Positions 25,744-35,289 are shown, numbered from the stretch's first letter. The stretch: DNA of 43,690 nt from an uncultured Coprococcus sp. (GCA_947632705.1 CANRQE010000017.1:1-43690), one strand, 5' to 3'. The notes: generated by a model not told the origin, from the letters alone. Translations and numbers: made by a program.

Positions 25744-25928
25744 GTTATATTTATTTTTGTAAGAATACTTTTATCCATTTCCGAAACGGTATCACAAAGA
25801 ACTTCAATATCTTCGGCAGAATGTGGAGCAATCAATGCCAACAACTTAAGCGTTAATGTGATAAAACCCGAAAAAATCAAATAGGATTCCAAAGAAAATA
25901 ATGCACAAAAAAATGTAAATTTGTGCAA
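25713..25928 (-). CDS. Short hypothetical frame, possibly a gene tail
   Basis: 71 codons; the later part (LLALIAPHSAEDIEVLCDTV, EMDKSILTKINITKSP) looks like genuine protein. No good ribosome site precedes the nominal ATG, and the frame ends in a terminator-like stem. Probably the 3' part of a lost gene next to the IS4 remnant. Not recognised. Confidence 0.3.
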   Translation of the reverse strand: MHKFTFFCALFSLESYLIFSGFITLTLKLLALIAPHSAEDIEVLCDTVSEMDKSILTKINITKSPIGLAFR

Positions 25929-25995
25929 AAGCGAATTGACAAAATGAAAAAGCCGCCAAAATCGAAATAGTAGATTTTGCTATTTCGAAAGTTAG

Positions 25996-27174
25996 AAACA
26001 TGAACCAGTTTTTTATCAGATTACTCGCAAGGTATCTGAACTTATCAATTCTGATGATTATCGCAAGAGGAATATTACAAAACAGACAGCATTTACAAGA
26101 AACAGGAAACTGAATTTTCCTGTTATGATTGTTCTTCTTCTGAATTTCCTTACAAGAACGATGCAGATAGAGCTTGATAATTTCTTTGCAAATGTTCTTG
26201 ATGCGGGTACGGATTCTGTGACAAAACAGGCTTTTTTCAAAGCTCGCAAAAATATTCTGCCTGATGCGTTTAAGGAGCTGTTCCTCATGACAAGAGATAT
26301 GGTTTTGAGCAAGAATAAGATCAAGCGGCATAAGGGTTATCGTATTCTTGCAATAGACGGTTCGAAACTCCGGCTGGATAAAACAAAGCAGAACAAAGAT
26401 ATATTTCTGCCTAGAAATCATTCTCCTGAGAATAAAACAAATGCTGAGATCTCACTGTTGTATGATGTGATCTCACATTATGTGATAGATGCTCAGACAG
26501 GTTCCATCGGTGTCTGCGAGAGAGGATACGCTAAGAAAAACCTTGCCTATTTTTCAAGCATTTGCGATGAAAAAGACATTTTCATTTTTAATCGTGGTTA
26601 TCCTTCCAGAGAGATGATCGCTACACTTACCGGAACGGGCTGCAAATATCTGATGCGTCTTCAGGCTTCGTACTTCAAGGGCGTAAAAGAAAATTCGTCA
26701 AATGATTTCCTTGAACTCTACTTTTTTCGCTGGGGTATCAAAACAATCTATGATACTTTGAAAAATAAGCTGCTGATAGAGAAGTTTGCAGGACGATCTC
26801 CTGTTGCAGTTTTGCAGAAGTATTATGCCATGATATTCATATGAAACTGCATTGCTGCCATGTCAGCAACAGTAAACAGAAAACTGTTATCAGGCAAAGC
26901 TAACTGCAAGTATCAATACAGAGCAAATGTGAATCTGATGATCGGCTACTTCAAATATCGACTGTCTGCGGTAATTTTATTTGCAGAAAAGGCACTTGAT
27001 ATTTGTCGGCAGCTTATATTGCTATGCCTGAAACAACCTGTTCCGGTCATTAAGAGGGTATGCATCCTATGGACTTTTCTGTTGAAATATGCTACCATAA
27101 ATAACAAGTCTACACTTACGGATTTTCCTGATTTTATGCTAAATCCGGCGTATTTTTTATTTTACAGATTTTAA
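25996..27174 (+). pseudogene. Decayed IS4-family transposase
   Basis: The frame starts inside coding sequence after a TAG (VFYQITRKVSELINSDDY) with no start codon. It continues through KQAFFKARKNI and YRILAIDGSKLRL (first catalytic Asp region) to FNRGYPSREMIA. After LMRLQASYF about 50 residues are missing. In the C-terminal signature FFRWGIKTIYDTLKNK, Lys replaces the catalytic Glu. An in-frame TGA at 26842-26844 splits off NCIAAMSATVNRK and DICRQLILLCLKQPVPV. It is therefore inactive by several lesions. Terminal inverted repeats were not located. The wreck ends 19 nt before the hybrid kinase ATG. Confidence 0.85.
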
Positions 27175-27193
27175 ACAGAAGGAGCAAAACAGG

Positions 27194-29788
27194 ATGGCTA
27201 TGCGTAAAGATATTGTCAATACCGAAAAAAAAGAGAAACATATAGTAAGAGAAAAAAGTCTGTCAGTCACCTTTTTTATGATTGCTGCTCTGATCATTCT
27301 TTTTCTGATTGCTTTTTTCAAAATCAGCCAGCTGATTAAAACCCGCTGCTTTGAACGGATGCAGGAAGGCGTTAATACGGTTATAGATGAAATTACACAG
27401 AAGGTTACCAGAGACAGCCAGATATTGAATTCCGCCGCAGATATCATCAGCAACAACGAACGATTTGATTCGGAATCACTGATTGCCACAATGGATTCGA
27501 TTGCGCCCCTGATGGAAACCATGGAGGTTTGTATTCTCCTGCCGGATAATACAATTCTGGAAGCCGGCGGTACCATCACAGACGGCTCCGGCATGATATC
27601 CTTTGACGAACTGGCACCGTTAGGCGAGCATGTATCTAATCGCATGACCAGTATGTTAGACGGCAATACATATATTCTCCGCCACTATGTTCCGATTATA
27701 AAAGACAACAAAACCGTTGCAATTCTTTATGGGGTGACCAGGCTCTCCCAACTGCCGGAAATTATGAATATCAGCAATCTGTACAACGCCAGTGCCAGTG
27801 TCTATATCATCGATACTGAAAACGGAGATTTTATTATGAATACCTGGGACGGACAGCTGGGGGATCTGGATTCCTTTGAAGTAGCTGCCACAAAGGACGG
27901 CTATGACTGGAACCACGTCAAAGCAGATCTGATGGAAGGACATAAAGGTCATGTTGTATTGAAACCCGGCAACTCCGATGAATGGCTGCATTTATACTAT
28001 GCTCCTTCCAATATCAATCAATGGTCCATCGGTGTCTCCGTTCCTGAAAAGGTTGCTTTTGCAAATCTGTATGCGATACGGAAAGTCTGTCTTTTAATTG
28101 CATGCTTTATCCTGATCGTAGTGATTATCTACTATATCTGGATGAGAAAAAATGCAAAAGAAACTCTGCAGAAAACAGTAGAAAAAGCTGTGTTGGAAGA
28201 AAAGCTGCAAAAAGCAGAAGCGGCAGAACACGCCAAAACCATGTTCTTATCTAATATGTCCCATGATATCCGGACGCCGATGAATGCCATTATCGGATTT
28301 ACGACACTGGCAGAAGCAAATATAGATAAAAAAGAGCGGGTACAGGAATATTTGTCTAAAATTTTATCCTCCAGCAACCATTTGCTCTCTTTAATCAACG
28401 ATATTCTGGATATGAGCCGGATTGAAAGCGGGCGATTGAACATCGAAGAAAAAGAATGCTCCATTTCTGATATCTTCCGGGATATGCGTAATATCATCCA
28501 GACACAAATGCAGTCCAAACAACTGAATTTCTTTATGGATACCATTGATGTGATCGATGAAAATATTTATTGCGATAAGCTGCATGTAAATCAGGTATTA
28601 TTAAATCTTCTTTCAAATGCAATCAAATTTACTCCGGCCGGTGGTTCCGTATCCATGATCATCCGGCAAAAGCATGGTGCTCCTAAGGGCTATGGTGCAT
28701 ATGAAATCCGGGTGAAAGACACCGGTATCGGTATGAATCCTGAATTTGCAGAACATATATTTGAACCTTTTGAAAGAGAACAGACATCTACGGTCAGCGG
28801 CATTCAGGGTACCGGGCTTGGAATGGCCATTACAAAAAGTATTGTAGATACCATGGGCGGTACAATTCAGGTAGAAACTGAAAAAGGAAAAGGAACTGAA
28901 TTTATCATCAATTTTGAATTCCGCCTGCAGACGGAAAGCAAGCAGATTGAAGTCATCCGAGAATTGGAAGGTCTGCATGCACTTGTTGTAGACGACAGCT
29001 TCAGTACCTGTGACAGCATCACGAAAATGCTGCTGCAAATCGGCATGCGCGCTGAATGGACACTGCATGGAAAGGAAGCCGTGCTCCGTGCAAAACAGGC
29101 GGTAGAAATGGGCGATGGCTTCTATGCCTATATTATTGACTGGCTTTTACCTGATTTGAACGGTATCGAGGTTGCAAGACAGATCCGTTCCATAATCGGC
29201 AATGACATCCCTATTATTATTTTGACTGCCTATGACTGGAGTGATATCGAGGAGGAAGCCAGAAAGGCTGGCGTAACAGCATTCTGTAACAAACCAATCT
29301 TCCTTTCAGAACTGCGTGATACGCTGATTGCCGCTATCAATAAATCCGATCATCCTCATAAAGAACCGGAAATTCTATCCTATACGCCTGACATTTTAAA
29401 AGGCAAACGAATCCTGTTGGCAGAAGACAATGATTTAAACCGCGAGATTGCAGTCGAGCTTTTAACAGAAAAGGGACTGCTTGTAGAAACGGCGGAAAAC
29501 GGAAGCATTGCTGTCGATATGATCAAGCAGTCCAAGCCGGGCTACTATGATCTGATTCTGATGGATATTCAGATGCCGGTTATGGATGGCTATGATGCGG
29601 CAAAAGCAATTCGAAAGCTCCGGGATCCTGCGCTTGCAAATATTCCGATTGTCGCAATGACTGCCAACGCATTTGACGATGACCAGAAAATGGCATTCCA
29701 ATGCGGCATGAATGCACATGTTTCCAAACCGATTGATCTTGCAAAGCTGATAGAAGTCCTTTCCTCCCTGTTACGGGATAAGGAATAA
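27194..29788 (+). CDS. Membrane hybrid histidine kinase with two receivers
   Basis: 864 aa. TM1 (about 24-47), an extracytoplasmic Cache-like sensor (about 50-290), and TM2 (about 295-317). The HisKA domain has H357 in SNMSHDIRTPMNA. The HATPase shows SNAIKFT, DTGIGM and GTGLGM. Receiver 1 has phospho-site D649 in YIIDWLLPDLNG, with DD, T and K also intact. Receiver 2 has D791 in LMDIQMPVMDG. AGAAGGAGC lies 9 nt before the ATG. It is monocistronic with a strong terminator behind it. Its upstream DNA is IS4 wreckage, so the original promoter may be lost or replaced. No cognate regulator is adjacent. Confidence 0.94.
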   Translation: MAMRKDIVNTEKKEKHIVREKSLSVTFFMIAALIILFLIAFFKISQLIKTRCFERMQEGVNTVIDEITQKVTRDSQILNSAADIISNNERFDSESLIATMDSIAPLMETMEVCILLPDNTILEAGGTITDGSGMISFDELAPLGEHVSNRMTSMLDGNTYILRHYVPIIKDNKTVAILYGVTRLSQLPEIMNISNLYNASASVYIIDTENGDFIMNTWDGQLGDLDSFEVAATKDGYDWNHVKADLMEGHKGHVVLKPGNSDEWLHLYYAPSNINQWSIGVSVPEKVAFANLYAIRKVCLLIACFILIVVIIYYIWMRKNAKETLQKTVEKAVLEEKLQKAEAAEHAKTMFLSNMSHDIRTPMNAIIGFTTLAEANIDKKERVQEYLSKILSSSNHLLSLINDILDMSRIESGRLNIEEKECSISDIFRDMRNIIQTQMQSKQLNFFMDTIDVIDENIYCDKLHVNQVLLNLLSNAIKFTPAGGSVSMIIRQKHGAPKGYGAYEIRVKDTGIGMNPEFAEHIFEPFEREQTSTVSGIQGTGLGMAITKSIVDTMGGTIQVETEKGKGTEFIINFEFRLQTESKQIEVIRELEGLHALVVDDSFSTCDSITKMLLQIGMRAEWTLHGKEAVLRAKQAVEMGDGFYAYIIDWLLPDLNGIEVARQIRSIIGNDIPIIILTAYDWSDIEEEARKAGVTAFCNKPIFLSELRDTLIAAINKSDHPHKEPEILSYTPDILKGKRILLAEDNDLNREIAVELLTEKGLLVETAENGSIAVDMIKQSKPGYYDLILMDIQMPVMDGYDAAKAIRKLRDPALANIPIVAMTANAFDDDQKMAFQCGMNAHVSKPIDLAKLIEVLSSLLRDKE

Positions 29789-29795
29789 CAACAGC

Positions 29796-29823
29796 AAAAA
29801 ACCTGCATTCCTGCAGGTTTTTT
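29796..29823. terminator. Strong bidirectional terminator
   Basis: AAAAAACCTGCA (29796-29807) pairs with TGCAGGTTTTTT (29812-29823) around a TTCC loop. It separates the convergent hybrid kinase and DUF1287 genes. Confidence 0.95.
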
Positions 29824-29834
29824 GTTTTCATCTC

Positions 29835-30545
29835 TTATTTATCTTCCCATGCGATCAGTACGTCTTCATCAATCAGGGCGGCGTCAAACCGATAATGTCC
29901 TGTTACCACACCCCGCTTCAGATAATCTTCTTCCCGTTTTGACTGTCCCCCATTATGGATAATGAAGGTTCGTCCGTTTCTGTTTCTTTTATCTGATACG
30001 ATTCCAATATGCGCATCATCTCTGAATATTATGATATCTCCGGGCTGCCATTCTGCAATCTGCGACGTATCCAGCGTTAAAGGCACCGCATATTTGTCAA
30101 AGAACACGCGCAGATTCACAACCCTTCTGAAATCAATATTATCATCCGGCTCATCAATCCACGGATATGCTTCCGGCCTGTCAAGAATATCCTGATTTAC
30201 CATATCTCTCAGACTATACCCCGCATTTTTAAATGCTCTCCATATCACATCCGTACATACTCCAATATGATCCGGCGGATATCCGCCCTCATAATAGCTG
30301 CCGTCATACTTGGGATGATTTTCAGCATCCGCTCTTGCCCCAAGCAGGAAATCCGTATAATCATCCACTCCATTTTGATTAAAATCAACACTGCTGTGTA
30401 TGGTCTCAATTCCAAAATCTTCAGCCGAATATGTCTTGACCGGAAGAATCAAAAAATACAGAGCCAGAAACAAAACAACAGCAAATACAAATGTCAGGAA
30501 TATCACTATACGAAAAATGGATTTTTCCTTTCCCTGGCTTTTCAT
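29835..30545 (-). CDS. DUF1287 family membrane-anchored protein
   Basis: About 236 aa. An N-terminal TM anchor (about 11-35) is followed by an acidic D-x-N-x-x-x-D calcium-loop-like stretch (DFNQNGVDDYTDFLLGA). The DUF1287 domain then shows VCTDVIWRAFKNAGYSL (Cys), WQPGDIIIF and DAHIGIVSD (His), and IIHNGG. The Cys/His order is that of an NlpC/P60-like hydrolase, implying a cell-wall role (inference). AAAGGGAG precedes the ATG at 30545; an ATG 15 codons upstream with GAGAGGAA is an alternative. Confidence 0.88.
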   Translation of the reverse strand: MKSQGKEKSIFRIVIFLTFVFAVVLFLALYFLILPVKTYSAEDFGIETIHSSVDFNQNGVDDYTDFLLGARADAENHPKYDGSYYEGGYPPDHIGVCTDVIWRAFKNAGYSLRDMVNQDILDRPEAYPWIDEPDDNIDFRRVVNLRVFFDKYAVPLTLDTSQIAEWQPGDIIIFRDDAHIGIVSDKRNRNGRTFIIHNGGQSKREEDYLKRGVVTGHYRFDAALIDEDVLIAWEDK

Positions 30546-30675
30546 AAAAGACTCCCTTTTCTGTAACGCACGGAACCGGTTACTCATCATAATATATTCC
30601 TCTCCGGTCCGATTTATACGATCTGCAATGTCTGTTTCAAATCTGACCTATCCGTCTGTTTTCTTACGGATGAGT

Positions 30676-31434
30676 CTACTTTTCCATCTTCTGAAGGAAA
30701 TTCCTTGTTCTCTCATTCTTAGGATGATCAATGACGTCAGCCGGTGCCCCCTCTTCAACGATTACTCCGCCATCCATAAAAATTACCCGATCAGCTACAT
30801 TTTTTGCGAACGCAATCTCATGTGTTACAATGATCATGGTCATCTTCTCTTCCGCAAGCTGCCGCATGACCTTCAAAATACCGGCTGTAATCTCAGGATC
30901 CAGTGCGGAAGTCGGCTCGTCGAAGAACAGCATCCGCGGCTTCATGGCCAATGCCCTTGCAATTGCGACTCTCTGCTGCTGACCGCCTGACAGCTGACAT
31001 GGATAACTGTCCTCTTTGGTTTCAAGGCCCACCTTTTTTAACAGTTCCCTTGCAGTCTGATATACTTCCTCTTTATCTCTTTTCTGCACATGAATTGGTG
31101 CATCCGTAATATTTTTCAAAACCGTATAATGCGGAAACAGGTTAAAATTCTGGAACACAAGACCAAACATACTCTTCCGCTCCTGCAGTTCTTTTTTTCC
31201 TACATATACCGTTTTCCCGCTTTCATCCGCAGCAACCACCTTTCCGTCATAATACATGCTTCCTTCATCCATGGTTTCCAAAAGGGTTGCACAACGGAGC
31301 AGAGTCGATTTCCCGGAACCGGAAGGCCCGATAATGGCAACCACCTCTCCCTCTTCCACATGCATGGATATATCCTTTAAAACAGAGAGCTCTCCAAAGC
31401 TTTTTTTCAAATGATTGATCTCCAGTAATTTCAT
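30676..31434 (-). CDS. Polar amino acid ABC transporter, ATP-binding protein
   Basis: 252 aa. Walker A GPSGSGKST (36-44), Q-loop VFQNFNLFPHYTVL, signature LSGGQQQRVAIARAL, Walker B MLFFDEPTSALDPE and switch His in IIVTHE. This is the GlnQ/HisP class. It starts 15 nt after the stop of the fused binding-protein/permease gene and completes the importer with it. The substrate is a polar amino acid by family; the exact one is unknown. Confidence 0.96.
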   Translation of the reverse strand: MKLLEINHLKKSFGELSVLKDISMHVEEGEVVAIIGPSGSGKSTLLRCATLLETMDEGSMYYDGKVVAADESGKTVYVGKKELQERKSMFGLVFQNFNLFPHYTVLKNITDAPIHVQKRDKEEVYQTARELLKKVGLETKEDSYPCQLSGGQQQRVAIARALAMKPRMLFFDEPTSALDPEITAGILKVMRQLAEEKMTMIIVTHEIAFAKNVADRVIFMDGGVIVEEGAPADVIDHPKNERTRNFLQKMEK

Positions 31435-31449
31435 TTTCCTTTCCCTCCC

Positions 31450-32976
31450 TTATCTGTAATACTGCATCTTCTTTTCAAGCTTGTCCATGACAAATGCAAC
31501 CAGGAAATTGAAAATGTAATAGAATAAACCTGCAATGAAAAGCGGCATAATACTTGCCTGTGCAGCGGCAATCTGTTTCGCCTGTGTAAACATCTCCGTA
31601 TAAGCCAAAGCAAACGCCAGTGAGGTATCTTTTACCAGTGTAATCACTTCATTGGTAACAGGCGGGAGCACCCGCTTTGCCATCTGCGGAAAAATAACCT
31701 TCCAGAAGGTCTGAACCTTGGAATACCCAAGTACCGAAGCCGCCTCATGCTGTCCTACCGGTATACTTTCAATACCAGAACGATAGATTTCAGCAAAATA
31801 TGCTGCATAATTCAATGAAAATCCAATAATGACCGCATAAAATCTATAAGTAGAAGAAACCGGTATTTTAAACAGGTAATACGGTCCGAAAAATACCACC
31901 AGCAGCTGGAGCATCAACGGGGTTCCACGCATAATGGATATGTATACCTTTGCAATTCCTCTTAAAATTGCAGATCGGGACATCCGTATCATACAAAGCA
32001 AAAGTCCGAGCGGCATTGAAAAAACAATTGTCAGGACAAAGATCAGAAGCGTCGCAAGCATACCGGCCGGAAGCTGCTTGACAGTATCAGCGAACCGATT
32101 CCAGAATGTAACCTTTTCCGCCTCTGAAGCATCTTTTTTATAGGCCTGATCCGTTCCTTCTTCCCCCAGACACACGCTGTCCGTCAACCCCCACTTTTCT
32201 GCAATTTCAGCAAATGTTCCGTCAGCGAGCATTTCATCCAAGGTGACCTGAACCTGATCCCGAAGCGCCGTATTGCCCTGTTTGAATCCAATACCATACT
32301 GCTCTGAGGATACATTCGAATCCAGCATTCTGAACTGGCTGCCTCTCTGCTCAAGCTGATAATTGGCAACACCGACATCCATACAGATGGCATCTACAGA
32401 ACCTGCTTCCAGATTCATAAATGCATTGTTGTAATCAGATACCTGCTGCAGATCCTGAAATTCTGCACACAGATTTTTATTCTCTTCCGTTGCATCCTCT
32501 CCTGTAAAAGCAGCCAGTGCGGAAGAATCTGTCTGAACCACAACAACTTTTCCTTTTAAATCCTCCAGCTCATAGATATCGGACTCCGACTTTACGATCA
32601 CCACCTGGGAATTATCTACATACGCCTTGGACCATGTATAATTATCCTCTCTTCCGTTAATTGTAAAGCCGTTCCAGATACAGTCAATGGTACCTGAATT
32701 CAGCTCCATATCCTTCGAATCCCAGTCAATCGGTTGTTTTACCAGAGTCCACCCATTCCGGTTTGCAACCTCCTGCGCCAGATCAATATCAAAACCTACA
32801 TACTCATTATTTTCATCCTGATATCCATATGGCGGAAAGCTTGCATCAAATCCCATAGTGAAGGTTGTCTTATCTGACAGATCTTCATTTTGATCGTTTT
32901 TTCCGCAGCCAATCAATAGTCCTGCCATCAGTGACAGCATTAACAAAAGGGCTATTACTTTGTTTGATTGTTTCAT
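31450..32976 (-). CDS. Fused substrate-binding lipoprotein / ABC permease
   Basis: 508 aa. A lipoprotein signal with lipobox LLIGC (C24) precedes an SBP family-3 domain (about 38-270, TFTMGFDASFPPYGYQDENN and YVGFDIDLAQEVANRNGW). A BPD permease domain (about 295-505) carries five hydrophobic segments and the ATPase-contact EAA loop (EAASVLGYSKVQTFWKVIFP). The fusion tethers the receptor to its channel, as known in some Gram-positive glutamine/arginine importers. AAAGGAG lies 7 nt before the ATG. It is first gene of the two-gene importer operon. Confidence 0.95.
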   Translation of the reverse strand: MKQSNKVIALLLMLSLMAGLLIGCGKNDQNEDLSDKTTFTMGFDASFPPYGYQDENNEYVGFDIDLAQEVANRNGWTLVKQPIDWDSKDMELNSGTIDCIWNGFTINGREDNYTWSKAYVDNSQVVIVKSESDIYELEDLKGKVVVVQTDSSALAAFTGEDATEENKNLCAEFQDLQQVSDYNNAFMNLEAGSVDAICMDVGVANYQLEQRGSQFRMLDSNVSSEQYGIGFKQGNTALRDQVQVTLDEMLADGTFAEIAEKWGLTDSVCLGEEGTDQAYKKDASEAEKVTFWNRFADTVKQLPAGMLATLLIFVLTIVFSMPLGLLLCMIRMSRSAILRGIAKVYISIMRGTPLMLQLLVVFFGPYYLFKIPVSSTYRFYAVIIGFSLNYAAYFAEIYRSGIESIPVGQHEAASVLGYSKVQTFWKVIFPQMAKRVLPPVTNEVITLVKDTSLAFALAYTEMFTQAKQIAAAQASIMPLFIAGLFYYIFNFLVAFVMDKLEKKMQYYR

Positions 32977-33050
32977 ACCGCTTCTCCTTTGCATGTTGTT
33001 TTTACAAAACCTGTCTAGCACTTTATCTTTTCGTGCCGTCAAGCATTCCC

Positions 33051-33059
33051 ATTATATCA
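33051..33059 (-). promoter_or_regulatory. Extended -10 promoter of ABC importer operon
   Basis: TGATATAAT reads as an extended -10 on the minus strand, about 75 nt before the ATG. The -35 (TAGCAA at 17-nt spacing) is poor, consistent with extended -10 dependence. Confidence 0.55.
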
Positions 33060-33164
33060 CACCGGAACACTGATTGCTACATAAAACACACTAATACTTT
33101 ACCGAATTAGCATTCTAATATCATTCATTTCCTGATTTCTGCTCCGGAATAGGGATAACAGAAC

Positions 33165-33198
33165 AAAAAAATGACCGGAACATTCCGGTCATTTTTTT
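33165..33198. terminator. Bidirectional terminator
   Basis: AAAAAAATGACCGGAA (33165-33180) and TTCCGGTCATTTTTTT (33183-33198) form a near-perfect palindrome with T runs on both strands. It ends the CotF-like gene. Confidence 0.95.
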
Positions 33199-33214
33199 GT
33201 TCAGGGGATTCACA

Positions 33215-33673
33215 CTATGCCATAGCGTTTGCTGTCTTATATTTGTATAACATTTCTGCGTGATTTTGTTCTTCAACCTGGATATCTGCCAGTAATTTCC
33301 GAATCGCGGAATCACCAAATGCAAATACCTCCGTATTGTATTCTCCTGATACCAGCTTTTCTGTACCGATACAGTCTGTAGCAAGAAAACAGTCATTCTT
33401 CTTATCCTCAGAGTCACCTAACATGGTATAGGTCGCCTTTGGCTGATATTCTTTTCCGCTGTTGCAATTACAATTGGCAGTAGGAACCGTTCCGTTAATG
33501 ACCTGTTCCAGAGAATCATAGTGTTCCTGCTCATTCTGCTGCAGGGATTCAAACAGATTTTTTAATTCCGGATCCTTTGCCTGCTCCTTATATCTGCCAT
33601 ACTTTTCAATACAGCTTTTTTCCTGTGTCTGCAAATCCTTCAATACGGTAATTTCCTTTTCTTTCAGTTGCAT
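33215..33673 (-). CDS. CotF-like ferritin-fold spore coat protein
   Basis: 152 aa. A ferritin-like four-helix pattern with paired E-x-x-H motifs: EQEHYDSL (about 47-54) and VEEQNHAEMLYKYK near the C-terminus, plus ECs such as KSCIEKY in helix 1. A low-complexity NCNCNS turn sits in the middle. It matches clostridial coat F / DUF-type ferritin-like proteins found in spores. GAGAGG precedes the ATG. Sporulation-stage expression is by family only; no clear sigma-E or sigma-K promoter was identified. Confidence 0.75.
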   Translation of the reverse strand: MQLKEKEITVLKDLQTQEKSCIEKYGRYKEQAKDPELKNLFESLQQNEQEHYDSLEQVINGTVPTANCNCNSGKEYQPKATYTMLGDSEDKKNDCFLATDCIGTEKLVSGEYNTEVFAFGDSAIRKLLADIQVEEQNHAEMLYKYKTANAMA

Positions 33674-33748
33674 AATGTTTACACCTCTCGTTCTTGATTT
33701 CTTAAGACATAAACATTATTTCCCATTTAGGGATATTTTATACATGGA

Positions 33749-34837
33749 TTACTGCATCCGAAGCGCCAGCTCCTCGAAATCCGCACGACATTTTTTCAGG
33801 CATTCCATCAGCTTCGGCGAGAATACGCCGCACTCACCTGCCAGAATCATCTGAAAAGCCCGATCCATCTCATATGCATCCTTATAACACCGTTTGCTCA
33901 CGAGTGCATCATATACATCTGCCACAGATACAATCTGTGCTGAAATCGGTATTTCATCACCCGTTAAGCCATCCGGATATCCTCTTCCGTCATAACGCTC
34001 ATGGTGGTATCTGCATATCTCATAACTGACCTGCTTGTATTCATCATCCCAGATTCCCTGAATCTTACTGATAATATCGGCTCCATATACCGTATGAAAT
34101 TCCATTTCTTTCCGCTCTTCCGGAGTAAATCTGCCCGGCTTCAGAAGAATCTCATCTTTTACGCCGATTTTTCCCACATCATGCAGGGCACTGGCTGTAG
34201 CAATTACTTTTACCATATGATCGTTCAGCTGATATTCCGGATAATCCGCCATCACCTGACGGGCAAGAATTCTGGTAAACTCCTTCACACGCATGATATG
34301 CTGTCCGCTTTCCAGATTTCTTGTTTCAACAACCGTACCTAAGACATCAATCAGTTTTGTATTGTTCTTTCGGAGGGTCTCCGCCTGCTGCTGCAGAAGC
34401 TCATTCTGTTTCCTGAGTGTATGGGTCTGTTCCTCTACCTTATCCTCCAGTCTGTTCTTATACATGAACAGCTCTACTGAATTCCGGATTCTGTTTCTGA
34501 CGATAGAAGGTTCAAACGGTTTATGTATAAAGTCCGATACGCCTAACATAAAGCACTTGTTTTCTATTTCAACAGAACATTCCCCACTGATAATCAAAAC
34601 AGGAATCTTCTCTGTAAACATTTGTTTTTTCATCTCATCAATCACCGCAAACCCATCCTTCTTCGGCATTTGCAGATCCAACAAAACGGCCAGAATTTCT
34701 TCATGCATATCGTATAACTTCTGAATCGCGATTTCTCCATCCTCCGCCATTTCGATTTCATAATCATCTTCCAGAATACCTGCAAGCAGTTCACGATTTA
34801 ATTCCGCATCATCTACTACGAGTATTTTATTCCTCAT
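33749..34837 (-). CDS. Response regulator with HD-GYP phosphodiesterase output
   Basis: About 362 aa. The REC domain has VDD, phospho-acceptor Asp in LLDLQMPKKDG (about residue 54) and KPF. A coiled coil (about 127-160, KVEEQTHTLRKQNELLQQQ) leads to the HD-GYP domain with HD at 219-220 (LHDVGKIGVKDE) and canonical HHERYDGRGYPDG (from H278). It should hydrolyse c-di-GMP when phosphorylated. AAAGGCGA precedes the ATG at 34837; a GTG one codon earlier is also possible. It lies 31 nt after the HPt gene, in one operon. Confidence 0.95.
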   Translation of the reverse strand: MRNKILVVDDAELNRELLAGILEDDYEIEMAEDGEIAIQKLYDMHEEILAVLLDLQMPKKDGFAVIDEMKKQMFTEKIPVLIISGECSVEIENKCFMLGVSDFIHKPFEPSIVRNRIRNSVELFMYKNRLEDKVEEQTHTLRKQNELLQQQAETLRKNNTKLIDVLGTVVETRNLESGQHIMRVKEFTRILARQVMADYPEYQLNDHMVKVIATASALHDVGKIGVKDEILLKPGRFTPEERKEMEFHTVYGADIISKIQGIWDDEYKQVSYEICRYHHERYDGRGYPDGLTGDEIPISAQIVSVADVYDALVSKRCYKDAYEMDRAFQMILAGECGVFSPKLMECLKKCRADFEELALRMQ

Positions 34838-34868
34838 CACTTGTATCGCCTTTCATTTTCATTCCTGT

Positions 34869-35216
34869 CTACAGCTTTTGTATCTCATCACATGTACGCT
34901 GATACCGTTCCTTCACCTGCTCAAAATATTCCAGAGCTCCGTCCTTCAGGGTTCCGCCTCTGAGACATTCCGTCAGCTCCTGCGTCGGTTCATTCAACCA
35001 TGTAAACGCCATATTCTGACATAAGCCCTTCAATGTATGTGCAGCCCGGAAAGCCTCCGGATAATTCTGGTTTTCCATCTCCTGACACAAAGTCTGATAA
35101 GTCGTATCACGCAAAAACATCTTTACGAATTTCAACACCCGTTCTTCATTCATCATCCGCCGCAATACTTCATCATAATTACCGCCTATTTTTTCATAAC
35201 ATTCCTTGATTGTCAT
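34869..35216 (-). CDS. Histidine phosphotransfer (HPt) protein
   Basis: 115 aa. A single HPt domain with phospho-acceptor H60 in FRAAHTLKGLCQNM. AGAGG lies 9 nt before the chosen ATG; an ATG three codons upstream lies too close to the ribosome site. It is co-transcribed with the REC-HD-GYP gene, giving a ready two-step relay from a hybrid kinase receiver through HPt to the phosphodiesterase regulator. The two hybrid kinases in this window lack other partners. Confidence 0.93.
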   Translation of the reverse strand: MTIKECYEKIGGNYDEVLRRMMNEERVLKFVKMFLRDTTYQTLCQEMENQNYPEAFRAAHTLKGLCQNMAFTWLNEPTQELTECLRGGTLKDGALEYFEQVKERYQRTCDEIQKL

Positions 35217-35259
35217 CTCAGTCATCCTCTCATATGGTATAATTCCAAATACTGTTTTT

Positions 35260-35289
35260 ATTCTAACACATATACACCACCGGAAGCAA
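35260..35289 (-). promoter_or_regulatory. Probable promoter of the HPt operon
   Basis: TTGCTT (35289-35284), an 18-nt spacer and TAGAAT (35265-35260), about 45 nt before the ATG. Confidence 0.5.

Noticed and set aside
25846..26421. A 191-codon minus-strand frame over the IS4 remnant
   Set aside because: The plus strand reads as IS4 transposase; the antisense frame is an AT-rich shadow.
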